Source of the DNA: Elysia crispata
Lineage: Eukaryota > Mollusca > Gastropoda > Plakobranchidae
DNA length: 64,000 nucleotides
Direction of reading: 5' to 3'
Assembly (NCBI GenBank): GCA_033675545.1
Contig: JAWDGP010006429.1
Span: 1,037,501 to 1,101,500, forward strand
Position numbers and translations under genes: made by a program. The notes beneath the pieces are model-generated. The model saw only the letters and a program-made list of their open reading frames with translations. It did no database searches and had not been told where the DNA came from. The stretch's first letter is position 1. Each line of letters starts with the position of its first letter. Positions 44,324-60,100 of this stretch are shown in pieces.

Positions 44324-44507
44324 TGTCAGCTTTGAGTTTAAAATCGCATCTAGTAAATTCCGACCTGCACGTATGAAGCTTACAGTTTGATATAATTATG
44401 CAAAGCTGCTTGAGATAACTGGGTTGTAAACCAGTTATAGCAAACAAAAACAAGGAAACTATCCTCCCTTTTATCTATCTTCTCTCACACTCTCTCTCAT
44501 TCTCTCT

Positions 44508-44574
44508 CTCGATCTATCTATCTATCTACCTATCTATCTATCTATCTATATATCTATCTATCTATCTATCTAGC
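44508..44574 (+). repeat. (TATC)n microsatellite
   Basis: About 15 TATC units with a few variants. Confidence 0.93.
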
Positions 44575-45038
44575 TTTAGACTTAACCACAAAAAATCAGC
44601 CGCAACTTTAAGTGAATTCATGTGGAAACTTAAGGAATCAAAAACCGAATACCACTTATCATGGGATGTAATCGAAAGAGCGCAGCCATAGTCAGCAGCA
44701 ACAAACAAATGCAACCTTTGCATAGCAGAGAAATATTTCATTCTAAAAACAAAACCAAGCCTCAACAAAAGAAGGGAAATATTTTCATCGTGCCCCCACA
44801 AAAAGAAACATTTACTACAAAACTACCAGTGGCCCGGAAACGAAAAAAGCAGCACAAGGTCGGAACGGCAACCGAACACACCTCAGTCATACCCGAAGAG
44901 AGCGGAGGATAGGCGACACCTTTGTCCTCCGTTTAAAACATAAATGTAGTATGAAGAGAATTTAAGGTAAGATCTTCTATATCTATGAAATGCTCCCACA
45001 GTTGAGCACTCTTATCAATTATTCCAACTTATCTCAAA

Positions 45039-45040
<2 letters not shown>
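44575..45040. other. Non-coding stretch, unrecognised open frame
   Basis: A plus-strand frame at 44661-44912 (83 codons, Lys/Gln-rich) has no recognisable domain or splice context. It starts at an ATG, but I would not call it a gene. Confidence 0.4.
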
Positions 45041-45089
<49 letters not shown>

Positions 45090-45100
45090 GTTATCTATCT
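45041..45100 (+). repeat. (TATC)n microsatellite
   Basis: About 13 units, same motif and strand sense as the tract 0.5 kb to the left. Confidence 0.94.
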
Positions 45101-46804
<1,704 letters not shown>

Positions 46805-46919
46805 CAGAACGATCATATCCCCAAAGCACGCATTAAAGACGGTGTAGCTGTGAATGGCAACAGAGAGCCGCGCAACATGAGGAAGGGCCAGCGAGAGAAC
46901 CGCACAGCCGCGGGCGCGA
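46805..46919 (-). other. Weak candidate exon (115 bp), GC-rich
   Basis: On the minus strand a GC-rich segment lies between TTTTAAAACAG (acceptor with a poor pyrimidine tract) and CTG|GTAAGC (good donor). One frame is open throughout and includes LSLALPHVARLSVAIHSYTV, hydrophobic in a way that recalls a membrane helix, but I do not recognise a family. The plus strand is also open and highly charged. It is on the cyclase strand but about 17 kb upstream. Confidence 0.25.
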
Positions 46920-47771
46920 CTGTTTTAAAACAGCGTGGCTTACAAGTGTTTAATTAACAATGAGGATACTCTTGTGAAACAGGCTATTCTGAGAATCCTA
47001 TCAGGTGGATTCAATAAAAGGAAAAAAAAATTCTTGGTGATCGTGAATACCTACAGTGCTTGGGTAAAGAGAATAAAGATTAGGTTGCGTGTGAATGCCT
47101 GTATGTTCGTGTGATGGTGATGGTTATGGTGGTGGTGGTGGAGGTGGAGGTATGAAATTGTCAGAGACGATTTGATCACAACCTATTTTCCTTTTCAGAA
47201 TTTTTATTAAACAAGTTGAGTACTGAGAAGAATGGAAGGAATATATTGGTGTTTTTTTTGGTTGTTGTTGTTTTTTGTTTTTTTCTTTTCTCCTTTTGGT
47301 AAGAACTCTTAGGTCTCTTGAATTTGTTTTAACGCATTGATTAATATCATGCTAAGCAGTCATCATAAGAGCATGGCATTGTGTGGACCTAGATCTAAGC
47401 ATCTTTCCCAAGCAGTACACACAATTATAATAATAAAGAGCATCGGCCTAAACAAGTCTCAGGTGTCATTGAAGCACTAAATGAATCATGATTTTTCGTT
47501 TAGTTGATTGATGTTATATGTTTGCCCAGGGAACACGCCCTAATCCCATATCGATAAAAGAAACTAATTAACCAAAATAATGTCTTCCATCAGGAATTTC
47601 AATAACCATAGGTTTTTCAACCGATATAAACAGAGACAAACTGCAAAAAGAAATTTGTTTAACACAACTGCGTCTCTTTAATTTTCACGCCTGTGTCTTT
47701 TTTTCCATTTTCATTAATCATTATAAAAATACATGAAGCTGAGCGTTCACCTAGTCCACCGAGACCCTCAT
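46920..47771. other. Non-coding stretch with a (GGT)n-like patch
   Basis: A short GGTGGTGGTGGAGGTGG patch near 47130-47150. No gene recognised. Confidence 0.55.
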
Positions 47772-47939
47772 TTAGCACAGATCGTGCAGGCGCGTTGTAA
47801 AGCACAATCCTAACTTAAGACTGCAGCGTCTGGGCATACCAGATGAGCCTATTAGCCGCCAGTTGCCACGGGCGTGGAGCGCTGGGCGCGAGGCGTGGTC
47901 CACCCGAGACAGCATCGCATTCATGGACTGTTGATCCAT
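47772..47939 (-). other. Short GC-rich open frame (55 codons), unrecognised
   Basis: Starts at an ATG (47939) with MDQQSMNAMLSRVDHASRPA and runs to a TAA. The block is clearly GC- and CpG-richer than its surroundings, and a donor-like G|GTATGC follows codon 33. It could be a first coding exon on the cyclase strand. The phase at that donor (one base) does not fit the cyclase exon at 29705, which needs two, so at least one more exon would be required. Confidence 0.25.
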
Positions 47940-48335
47940 GTTCAGTTTTGAGGCTTAGGTTTGCGTGTCAATAGGTATTTGTATCAGCTACATCAACCCC
48001 CTTCAGTTTTCCCCACACCTTCCCCCATTTTTCTCCGCTCTCTTTCTCTCTCTCTCTGCTGTATGTTGCCTCTCTGTTTGGCATCTAACCTTTTTCATCC
48101 TTCCCAGAACCCTATTATTTTCATTTTTCTTTTTTGTTAAAGATTCCCGACTTCTACTTGCAACAACGATTTTCATATTTTTTCATCATCAGCACATCGC
48201 GTGGTAGTTTATGGGCTTTCGCTTCTCGGAAGTAAAAAAAATAACAATTAATCATTAATTTGCTTAAAATTCATTTTGAAAAAAAAATACTAGCCAGCAA
48301 ATGTTGATGATACCTGTTAGTAATATTAATAGTTA

Positions 48336-48336
<1 letters not shown>
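47940..48336. other. Non-coding stretch, pyrimidine-rich
   Basis: TC-rich on the plus strand around 48000-48150. No gene recognised. Confidence 0.55.
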
Positions 48337-48423
<87 letters not shown>

Positions 48424-48444
48424 TGTGTAATAGTAATTGTAAGT

Positions 48445-48496
<52 letters not shown>

Positions 48497-48510
48497 CAGT
48501 AGTAGTTGTT

Positions 48511-48591
<81 letters not shown>
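48337..48591 (+). repeat. Compound triplet array (AGT)n in two blocks
   Basis: About 28 AGT units at 48337-48423, a 22-bp break with TGTAATAGTAATTG, then AGT units with one AGC and two TGT variants to about 48584, and a short GGT end. All frames open; homopolymer frames are artefacts. Confidence 0.96.
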
Positions 48592-48593
<2 letters not shown>

Positions 48594-49794
48594 GGTTTTG
48601 GTTGTGGTTCTTGTATGAGTAGTAGTACAAGTAGTATGAGAGGAGTAGTTGCAGTTGTAATAACTATGCCAACAATAATAATAGTTATAATGATCACAGA
48701 ATTTGATATCGCTATAGCTTATGACGCTCTGCTTTCAGCCTCTAATGATAAAGTTGTATGCAGCGTATTCTAATGATCACTGTAACAAGTCGAACAAACC
48801 ATTTTTTCCGCCCGATTTCTTAAATAAATTTATATAAATAAAACTGGTCATTAAAATTTAACTGGAAGAAGAAAATAAAAGAACTCCTCATTTTAAAAAT
48901 TCTTTCACTTTTTTTTTTGTTTCGATTTATATATCTTGTTATTTCGTCTTTCCTCGGCGGTTATTAGTGTTTCAAAGGAGAAACACTACAATTTGAATGA
49001 GGGAATTATGTTGCATTTCTGTTTCAGTTCTATTATGTCTTTTCAAGAATTTCCGCTCTCAACACAAAGGATGTTTGAAGCCTTGCAAATCTTTTGTTGC
49101 TTTGCTTTGCTCTGATCTGCCGCTTGCAATAGGCATTTGAACATTTACGTAACTTTAACGGAAGATTGTTCAAAGAGTTCCTAATGATGAGAAAATCTTT
49201 AGCATTGTTGATTTCAGCCTTCTAAAAACCAGTTTAAAAAAGAAGGCTTAAGCTTCATTTTTTTTTTATAAAGTTATTCTTAGCTCGCGCGATAAAGTAA
49301 AAACAGTTATATCATTTTAATGTCCAACACTTGTCTCATGACAGTTTAAATGTCTCAGTTTTGTTTGCATGCTCACAATTAATATTTTCGTTATGATTTC
49401 TTCATTATAAATGAAATTTAGAGAAAGCCGACTTACTATTTATGTTTTGTGGTAAAACTTGAAACCTCTTTATCACAAACAAGTTCGTATTTTGCAAAGT
49501 AAAACTATTTTCAACGGCAGAGACTTTTGGTCCGTTAATCTAAGACTTCAAGAGGTTTCGCTACACTTCCTCTGAATCAATAACCATTCTTATGTCTCGA
49601 AAGCTTAATATGCAATTTTTTAGACACAAGCGGGCACAAGTTAAAAGAACAAAATAAAGCGGATAAGGAAGAAATAGAGTCGAAGCAGACAAAGAATTGA
49701 AGAAAAGTAAGTGAAAGAAAAAGGTTATGCAGAAAGAAGAAGAGGAGATGAAAAGAAGGAGGGATGAGCATGAAGACGAAGAAGGAGAAGAAGT
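48592..49794. other. Non-coding stretch between triplet arrays
   Basis: AT-rich; purine-rich from about 49640 as the next array is approached. No gene recognised. Confidence 0.55.
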
Positions 49795-50255
<461 letters not shown>

Positions 50256-51521
50256 AAAAAGATGAGAGAAAAGAAAAAAAAGGACAAGAAAGAGAGACAA
50301 ACAGATAGACAGACAGAGGAAAAAGACAGAGACAGACAGAATGAATGAAACAAAGTGAGGCAGGTAGACATAAAAGTATTTTAAAGAGTCTTATAAATCA
50401 CAAAAATATATGAAGCCAGTAGGAAATTACATAAAAAAATTTAAGAAGTACAAATAACGGACGGTTAATTGGAAAACGGAAAGGCAAATAAAGGAAGGAG
50501 GACGATTTAAGAGTATTACAATATTTCAACAAAAATTAATCCGAGGATTTTTTTTTTTACTGCTTCGTTCACATTTTGTCTGGGTGGCTCTTAGGTCTCT
50601 GGACATGTACTTCTGGATGATCTCTAAAAAGATGACTTTGTGCACAGAATCAAAGTGACACATTATTAATTTTGTACTGCCTGAAAGCGGAAGAAACTAT
50701 TCGGAACATCGCGCTCTTCGATGACATTATAATTATGTCATTATAGCTTTCTTCAATGTCACGCACCATTTGCGATTAGCAACAGTCCAAACGGGGCTAT
50801 GTTTTCAAAATTAAAAAAATGGAAAAAAAAAAACGAAAGAATAAAATTGAGCACCTTCTCGTTATCTCTCGTACCAGGATGTAGGTCTAGATTATTCGTC
50901 ACTCTGGTAAACTTTGACTGTTCTTTAGCGAAAAAAACCCCTGCGTGATTCATAATAATATTGTTTTAACAATAATCCATTCGGTCTGATTGTTGATTTA
51001 AGGATAATCGAATCAGTGCCTTGAACAATCAGTCTGAAAATAATCGCGGTTAATTATTATCTCCAACACGCGGCTGGTATAGGTCGCGACGAATATTCAA
51101 GTATTTTTATTTGTTCTTCTTTTTGTTATGATTTGTTTATTTATGTGCAAATTTTATGATTTTTAACTCATCACCTGTAATCTATCCGATTAACTGCGAC
51201 TATCTCAAGCGAGTAATCGAAAGAATAAATTATTAATCTTGTTTTGAGGAGATAATCTTGTTTGGTTTCTTATTTAGCTGGCCCCGTATTAAGAGCTGTG
51301 TAATGGGTGTTCTCCGAGAATTCCCTGAAAGTAGAATGTCACAGGCAGACATCACCAGAGAAAAGGTTTTGGGCGATGAAAAATGGTATTGCGAGGAAAT
51401 GGGACATAATCACGAGCGGCCATCCTCTTTAGTGTCTGGACAGCTTACAAGAGAGGTAAAGACACAGTTGTGTCAGACAAAAAGAAACAGACGCAGTAGC
51501 TTTTTTCCTTGAAGTAGCGCG

Positions 51522-51522
<1 letters not shown>
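50256..51522. other. Non-coding stretch, nothing recognised
   Basis: Contains the inverted heptamers ATGACAT and ATGTCAT around a 7-nt AT-rich centre near 50720-50740. An open frame at 51258-51512 has no recognised domain. Confidence 0.55.
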
Positions 51523-51599
<77 letters not shown>

Positions 51600-51600
51600 T
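51523..51600 (+). repeat. (AAT)n microsatellite
   Basis: About 26 uninterrupted ATA/AAT units. Confidence 0.97.
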
Positions 51601-52080
<480 letters not shown>

Positions 52081-52782
52081 TAATACATCTCTTTACCTTA
52101 TTTTCTATCATGTTTATAGGCTAGGTTTGGCGTAATTCAACTTCACTTTTTTTGTGTACGTCCAAAGACAAGGGTAAAAACCGAAGGTTTTTCACTCTGG
52201 TTGGAGCTGAACTTTTTTTTTTTGTCCCTGACCCAGATTTCTCGAATACAAGATCTAAAAATCTTTCATTAAAATACTAAGGTAAAACAAAGAAAAGAAA
52301 GAAACTAAGGCCATAGGTAGCTTTTTCAGAACTCTTTTTTTAAATAACGTAGCGACTTTTACTGTCTCCGAGTACACCTCAAAATCAATGTCCAGACATT
52401 GAGATTTAAGAAGGCCAGCTTCACGTGTTGAAGTAAATCAATGAACATAGAGCCCTCATTTTTAGTTCATGACAAACTTTAATTAAATGTTGTGTTGTCC
52501 GTATTATTAGCTCCATTATATCATAATGTTTTCGTAAATTAAAAAATTAGCCCTACCAAATAGAATTAAGATCAATAGCACTTTATGAACTTTTAAGCAA
52601 TAAACGATTAATAGTCTATAAGGATATACAGCCGATTCTGTACTTTCTCGTTCTATTTAAGATTTCTCGACACGTATAATATAAGGTTATCAATACCCTC
52701 AAAAATAATGTCTGAAGCTGCACTGGCTTAACAGTTCATTATCAGGTAAGCTTAAATAAATTCATAGTTATGAATGGTCGCG
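52081..52782. other. Non-coding stretch, nothing recognised
   Basis: AT-rich. Confidence 0.55.
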
Positions 52783-52875
52783 CGGCAGTTCAATTTTAAA
52801 CACTTTTTGACGAATTTCATAACTTCAAATAAGCGTTTTAAAGGATCTTGAAATAGATTTGGAAACAGCAGATTC
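52783..52875. repeat. Dispersed relative of the 119-bp repeat
   Basis: CAGTTCAATTTTAAACACTTTTTGACG, split here for length, parallels CAGCATATTTTTAAGCAC and the following TTTTTGTGG at 37035-37060. TTTTAAAGGATCTTGAAATA parallels TTTAAAAGGATCTAAAAACA at 36968. Same order and spacing as in one tandem unit, so one diverged copy of the same family. Confidence 0.6.
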
Positions 52876-55030
52876 CCCATCAGTTAACTGTAGGCCTACA
52901 ATTTTGACATATATGAGTTGAGTTTTTAATGACCCTATGTATGAAAACTTAGTATAAATTGGACTTTAACATTTCGAGATAAAAACGAAATAGTGTGCAA
53001 GGTTGAGATGAAATAATAAGGCTATTGTCAAATCAGCTGTCTGTAATGTTGGAAGAAAAAAAGGGCCCTTTGGGATAAAGAAAAGAATGATTCTTTTTAA
53101 CTGCTCTTTGCCTTATATACATCCCACTACAGCATAAAATGAATTTTTTTCTAGATTTTTAAGGTTGAGTTCTGTGTCTCAATTGTCTTACTTTACATTA
53201 TGCACAAACTGCGCAAATCATACAAATCCTTAAGACAAGATATTTTTGATAGCATTACAGCATGTCATTTAATAGAAATGTGCATGTGATGTAAAACAAA
53301 TTTTCTGATCAAAGTTTTTGTGGTTTTCTTTGGTATTGTTATTCAAAGAAACGAAACGTTCATTTACATATTTCTTATAATATTTTTTAAGAAAATACGC
53401 GGCAAGATTCAAAATAAAAATTTACCTAAGCCTGTCCTTCATATTTCTTCAAAATACTCATCATTGAATCCATTATCAAACCTTTAAGCATTTAAAACAA
53501 TCTATTCACTCGAAACTAAGGTTTCAATAATATTTCTTTGTGCAAACTCTAAGGAAATCTCAGAGAAATCGGAAATACTCGAAGGCGGATAGGTTATAAA
53601 TTTATTGAGTATTGGCAGAGTTCATTTGGTTTTATCCTCCAAAGTTAGAATTACTCGATGTGTAAATACTAAACAGAAGGCATCCAAACATGCGCCCATC
53701 TTAGTTCCATTTCCAATACTATTTCAAACATCATTATCAGAGATTTTGAGTTATTCCAGGAACTGAAAACATTTAAATTAATGCTGTGTAGTCCTACTTT
53801 CACACTAGTGCAAGTTATAAAACCTTGAATTTGGTCGACCAACATCGATTTCAAATTAGCTTGAAATATAAAAGCTAGAACGGCGTGTATAGCAATAAGT
53901 TGGGAAAATTCGTACAGTAGAAACGAGGTGCTATTTTAGCATTTTTAAATACACAACTATGTATGACTGAAGGCAAAATCTTCAACGTTTAACACTATTT
54001 TTTTTTTGTTCCTCACAATGCTCTTTAGTTTTTGGCCCTGTCCAACCAAAAGGAATTTGAGATAGTGAGGGTTTTTTTTTTCCACTCAGCAGTTGAGAGT
54101 TTAAAAAAAAATGAGATCGATTAAGTGGTCAGTAAGGCAACGAATCTTTATTCCTATTTCATTAAGTGATAACGTTTTGATTGCAGAGCTCTACGTCTGA
54201 TAAAATGTGACAAATTATGGCAAGTTCCTTTGAGATCTATTTTGTCCGAAGTACATCGTTCAAGCACTTTTATTATTTTTACTTTTCAAATCACAGAGAA
54301 ACCAAAATATATTAAACAGGAAGTTGCAGTTAAATAATAGATTTGTTTTGTTAAACTTCCCCCTTGCAGTCTTATCAGGGAACTCGATGCCAAAAATTTG
54401 CACGAAATAAAACAACATTGCATTACATTTTTGTTTTTCATTTTTCTAAGAGACAAGGTTAACGATCATCATTTCATCAAAAACTTCCTGTAAGAATTTT
54501 TCTACTCAATTACTAATCATGAAAGCAGTCGCCCGTATGGTGTGAATTCTTTAGAGGCAGTCGGGTGGGGTTTGAAGATGCTAATATTTCTAACGTATTC
54601 GAGATTAGACATTGCTGCGTCATATAATCGATAAAGCGCAGGACAAGAACGTCGCGTTTCCGCGTTACTTATTTTCAGCAGCGGAGTGGAGAGATGCGTT
54701 TCGGCGGTCAATATCTTTCACTCTAGTAGAGTCCATTCCATTCCTGAGATCCGAGCCGCTAAAGTGAATTACAAGTCATAGCAGCTCATATCATCTCTCG
54801 TTTCATCACATCTCAGGTTACCGAAATCACGAACCCCTCACATAAATCAGCTTTTACTTTAATCTCCATTAATCACACGGATCTCAAGTGAACGAAATTA
54901 AAAGATCACGTAGATGTCACCGGCGCCGACCCGATTTTTTCCTTGATGCTGCTGGCTGTGATACTTCTGTCTCATCCATTTTAATCAACACCCTTTCACT
55001 CTCAATCCGCAAATACCAAATCTCTTTATA
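52876..55030. other. Non-coding stretch, one GC-richer open frame
   Basis: At 54517-54711 a minus-strand frame of 64 codons (no ATG at its start) includes ETRRSCPALYRLYDAAMSNL in a GC-richer patch. Unrecognised and not called. The rest is AT-rich. Confidence 0.45.
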
Positions 55031-55215
<185 letters not shown>

Positions 55216-55258
55216 ATTGTTTTGATCTGTAACAAACAGATTGCTATTTTGGACAACA

Positions 55259-55261
<3 letters not shown>

Positions 55262-55309
<48 letters not shown>

Positions 55310-55328
55310 TAGATAGATAGATAGATAG
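55262..55328 (+). repeat. (AT)n-(GATA)n compound microsatellite
   Basis: About 22 AT units to 55306, then five or six GATA units. Confidence 0.96.
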
Positions 55329-57082
55329 CATTCAATACAAAGTAAGACCGAGTTTCATTAGTAAACACGCTCTTCACATGTTCATGTATTTGTCACTAAT
55401 CAAATAGAAAGCTTCTACGCTTATAAGGAATATAATTAGGTCGACTATTACTGTGGTTCATTTTTTTAGCTCAGTACCCATTTATTTTGTTTAAATAAAT
55501 TTTCTCTACAATAAGGGATGTAGAAAAGATCTAGTACAGAGAGATTATCTTTATGTTGATGCTTGCCCTCTAAAGCCAATGAAATGGCGCTGGTTTAAAG
55601 TAAAATTAAAATAGAAGAAAAATAATTGATCCGAAAAAAAAAATATAAAAGTATAGGAAAAACAGAAAAAGAAAGAAAAAATGAGGTATAGCATCTGAAT
55701 AAAAGTAAATATCAGTCTGCACTGTTACGTTGATGTCTGGGAACTATAATGGATCTAAACCCTGAGGCCAGAAAGACCAGACAGGCCAATCACGATTTGT
55801 GATCTTTCTTGAAAGCACGAGGACACTACAAAGAACTTTTTATAGCCAATATTTGTCTAGAGGCAAACACGGAAAGACTGAGTTCAGAATATAAACCATC
55901 TCCATCAATAATGGAATTTCACTTTTTTCTGAATAAAAGCAGTAAGTATGCTTTGAATAGGATTTATTAAAAGAAAGGCAGTAGGTGGCGAACGAAGAGA
56001 AGGGAAAAGCACAATAAAGAAATCTTCACCTCTACCTTCAAAGAATAGAACGAGAAATTTGTTTATATACCACTACTAATATTAAATCAAACAAAAAAGA
56101 AGTGTTTATTCGCAATGGTAACGTTTGTTTTCACAGAAATTACTCTAACTGGAAAGCTACCTGTAAGACAAACAAATAAGAAGGCGCGAGTACAACGATT
56201 CATTTGAGAGCGAACGCAAGCCGATCTTAATGTATATGATAAAGATCTCAGTCGAAGCTCCAGATATTAGCAGTCTCCTTCTATAATTAGAATCAGAGTG
56301 AAAACAAGATGAGTTGTAGGCTCAAGCTACGAGGGCTAAAATGACGTTGTAATGGATAATGTATCTCAAAATGTCTACCGTGTCGTCTATCGCTTAGTAA
56401 CATAAGATTTAGATAACGTGGGGAACAATGGAAGTTGTTGTTTGCTCTCTGTATTTGTGATCATTAGAGTAGAAGAATTAGTGTTTGTAAATATAGCTAC
56501 TGAACATACTAAATGCTAGGCTTGGTTGCGGTTCAGAAGCAATTAAAGATAACATTAAGGTAATAATGACTGAATTGGGAAGAAGTCTCGAAAAATGAAA
56601 AAAGCGGTGGAATTCCAAACAAAGCCGAAAGGCATTCAAGATGGAAAGACAGGAGACTCATAGGATACAACAGGTAATGAGGTTGAGGTGAATGACACCT
56701 TGTGTTGAATGTGTTTAGAACGAAGTGACTTTGACAAATGTCTTTACAGCAGGTGAAATGAGGCCAGCTGCTATTGTCACAGGAAAAAATAATTGGCTAC
56801 ATAACTGTTTACACAGGCAGAATGCGTCTATTGCGGCATGATTTACAGACTAACTACACAAGTTGACTCATAGCAACATGCTTTATATCCTCGGCTCGTT
56901 TGGTTTTGTCCTATTTTTGTTTTTGGCTAAGTATTTAAAAAAAAAAACGGTTGCGTCGACCTAAAGCCGTAAAGCAAGAAGTATTGATTTCATCCTTTAG
57001 CAACACAGAGCTAGTTAAGCAGCCTGTTGCCAGCATAATTTTATACAAATCTAAATAAGGAAAGAGAGCACCAGGAATTCAG
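55329..57082. other. Non-coding stretch, nothing recognised
   Basis: AT-rich without open frames of note or repeats. Confidence 0.6.
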
Positions 57083-57129
57083 CGGCTAGAAGTTAAGACT
57101 AACGATAAAGAGCTCTCCAGTTCGATCCC
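57083..57129 (+). mobile_element. tRNA-like promoter fragment (SINE-like)
   Basis: A-box-like GGCTAGAAGTTAAGACTAAC and B-box-like GTTCGATCCC separated by about 17 bp, shorter than in a complete tRNA, suggesting a deleted head. No clear tail or target duplication. Confidence 0.4.
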
Positions 57130-60100
57130 TAGCTTAGTCAACCTGGTGGGGGTGGGCGAATTTCATCTAACCAGCATTATTTCTTAGCTTGGTGGAGAGC
57201 CATCGTCTTTGCCTTAGATTCTGCGAAATACTTAGGAGGCTTAAAACTATTGGCAGAACTGGAAGTACACAGAATTCATTTCCTGCAGAGGCCACTAATT
57301 TTTTTAATTATTATTATTATTTGAAAGCTCAGGTTTTCGGTACCACACTTAGCAAATTTTTTCACTAGCACTCCCAGCAAACTGTAAAAAGTTTCAAAGC
57401 ATCAAAAGTTTATGAACGCTTTTGTTTTACTTATTGCATATTCACGTGATTATGTTTATCTCACTTAGAGTTTTCTAGTTCATCCTCGATATTTCTTGAA
57501 CTTCGAAATTGAAAATAACAACAACAAATAAATGTATAAATGGAGATTTAAAAAAGATGTAATTGGCTTTCAGTACAATAATTCATTTCTTTGCTTTATA
57601 TTTATCAGTTGGAAAGTGTTTTTATTTTTCTTGTTTTTTTTTTTTCATTATTTGTTTGGGACCTTATTTCTTCCCCCTCCCCCTTTTTTAATATAATTAG
57701 GGTAAAATTGGCCAGTTGTATTGAAAATTGATTTAGATTGGTCGAAAAACTTTTGCAGAAAAAAATCAGATAAAAAATACCTCTTGATTTCGTACAATTA
57801 ATAATACTTCCACTTTAAACCATACATCTAGCAATAAAATAGACTGCTTAGATATATTTCTAAGATCGGAACCTAGTTAAAATTCGTCGTACAATTTTAC
57901 TTCGTACAAAATGATTGTATCAACAACAACAAAAAGTATTCTCTTACATACCGTTATCCGTTCCAAGTCTGCCGATGATACTTTTTTTTTTTTTAATCAA
58001 ATTAATACTTCTCTACTGCGCGTAGAAATCACTGGATGTAAGAATGAACAGAATCGAGGGCCTAACTTACTGGGCTTTCGAATCTACACCTTGCAAAGAA
58101 TAATGAACTCCACCTGCTTACAAAAAAGGTTAGTTTTATCACGCGTTATCACATTTGTTTTGAAAAAGTAAACATTATCACAAGATTCAAATTTAAGGTG
58201 AAAAACCCTATAGTGAGCTTTACATCCAAGCTGGTGTACACCCTTGGTAATATTTATATGACTTATGTCCACATTGAAAGCAGGGCTAAGAGATGGAGAT
58301 ACGAGAGGATAGCTAAAAATAATAACAAAAAAATAACCTTCTTGCTGGTTTTAGTCTCATCGTTTTGCCATCTCAGATTTTAATGAGTCTAATGCCCTCA
58401 ATCGCCAGTTACAGGTAAGCATTATTTTACTGTGCGAAAATTTTGGCAGTAATTAGTGGCAGTAACTGCAAAGCCAACGATTAGAAGCCATTGTACAAAC
58501 GTGTTGAAATGCTACAGTCATCAGCTAGAGTAATTAATTACATACCGCAAAATACCTCGACAGCTTTGTTTTGTTCTCTGTTTTTAACACCAGTGTCGCG
58601 TGTTTAAAGTGCGTTCCTGTGTAGTAATTAGAAATTGTGTATCACCAGCATTAAGTCGAGATTAATGTCCCAGCATCTCTTTCAGCGAGTCCCATATCTA
58701 GCGTCTAGGCAACCGTGTTTGTTTTTCTGCCTATTGCCCTCCTGATCCTCTGGCTCGCAGAAAGCGGTCTACAACTTTTACTTCGTTGGTGGAGGGTGCT
58801 AGATCTATATAGCAATTTCGGCAGAGTGCTGGGCTGACGTAGTTCCTGGACTATCTGGTAAAGAGGAAGGATCTCATCTTACCAGCCCTGCCCACTAGGC
58901 CTAGACTCTGTGACTGTAGAGGTCACAGCGACGTATTTTTTACCTCTGTGCCTGAAAAATAAACACTTGCATTTCCCTGCGGTGCGCACCGTTTGTGGCC
59001 CAAGAAGGTTAAAATACGAAAGAGGTTGCAGGAACATAATAAACCACCCAACCACTTCTTTGGCCCGAGCAGGGTGTTGGAAAAAGTTACCAACATTGTA
59101 TCACTTGTCATACGAATAATAAATGAAAGAATCAAGAATGTTTGTGTCAGGAGGATAATCGTGATTTCCCAAAAAAATTCATTGCGAAGATGAGGAAAAC
59201 ATCGATATGTAAAATGTAAAAGACGAGTGATGGTTTTATGAGGTGGTTTTGAAAAAGGGATGAGATGAATTGGAGAGAACAGTTAGTATAGGATGAAAGA
59301 AAACAAGAAAAAAAACGACATGCAAGAAGAACATGAAAGAGATTAGAGAACAGGAAAATAAAAGTGGAATTTTCACACGTTACCTTATTTCATGAAGTAA
59401 GTTTTTATTTCCCCTAATCTTTTGAGGAATTTTATAGGGAGTCAAATTGTTATTGAATGGAGACAATAACATGAGAACAGAATAAAGGCTTTTCAGATAC
59501 TGTTTGAAGCCGGGTTGACAGACTTTCTTAACTTGTGGATCTATTTCTTTGCGATTTTGATGTGACTTGCATGGAGGTACAACTTTTATTCCTCAACGGC
59601 ACGACACACTGGCCTCCAAATTTTCCTTTTGCCTTATATAAAAAAAAACCCACAGATAGAATACCCCCAAAACAATTTCTTTTCATTTGGACAATTTCTA
59701 AAAGCTATTTCGCGGCTTGAACGTGCTCGCTATCTGTAGAATGCTTTTGGAAGGAAAGAAAACCGTCACGTTAATTTCATAAAAAAAAATTTCGACTTAA
59801 TGCCCATTTGTTAAGTATAAAAGGCAATAAAAAGATACATCAGATTCGACACAAAAGAAAATGATAACTATGACTTCTGACTCCAGCAATGTCCCATAGG
59901 GCAATGATTAAAATAAGTCCCTTCCCTCAATTACCCCAACCAACTCATCACGATTATCTGTTTTCATCGTCAAGATTACAAAATTATTCCCTCAGCAGCT
60001 TTAAACAAATATTGTTTTGTGATAGTTGGAGAAGTAAAAAAAACACGTTGTCTCAGCATTCAGCTATTTCCGTTCGTCACGTGATTTAGAAACATATTAA

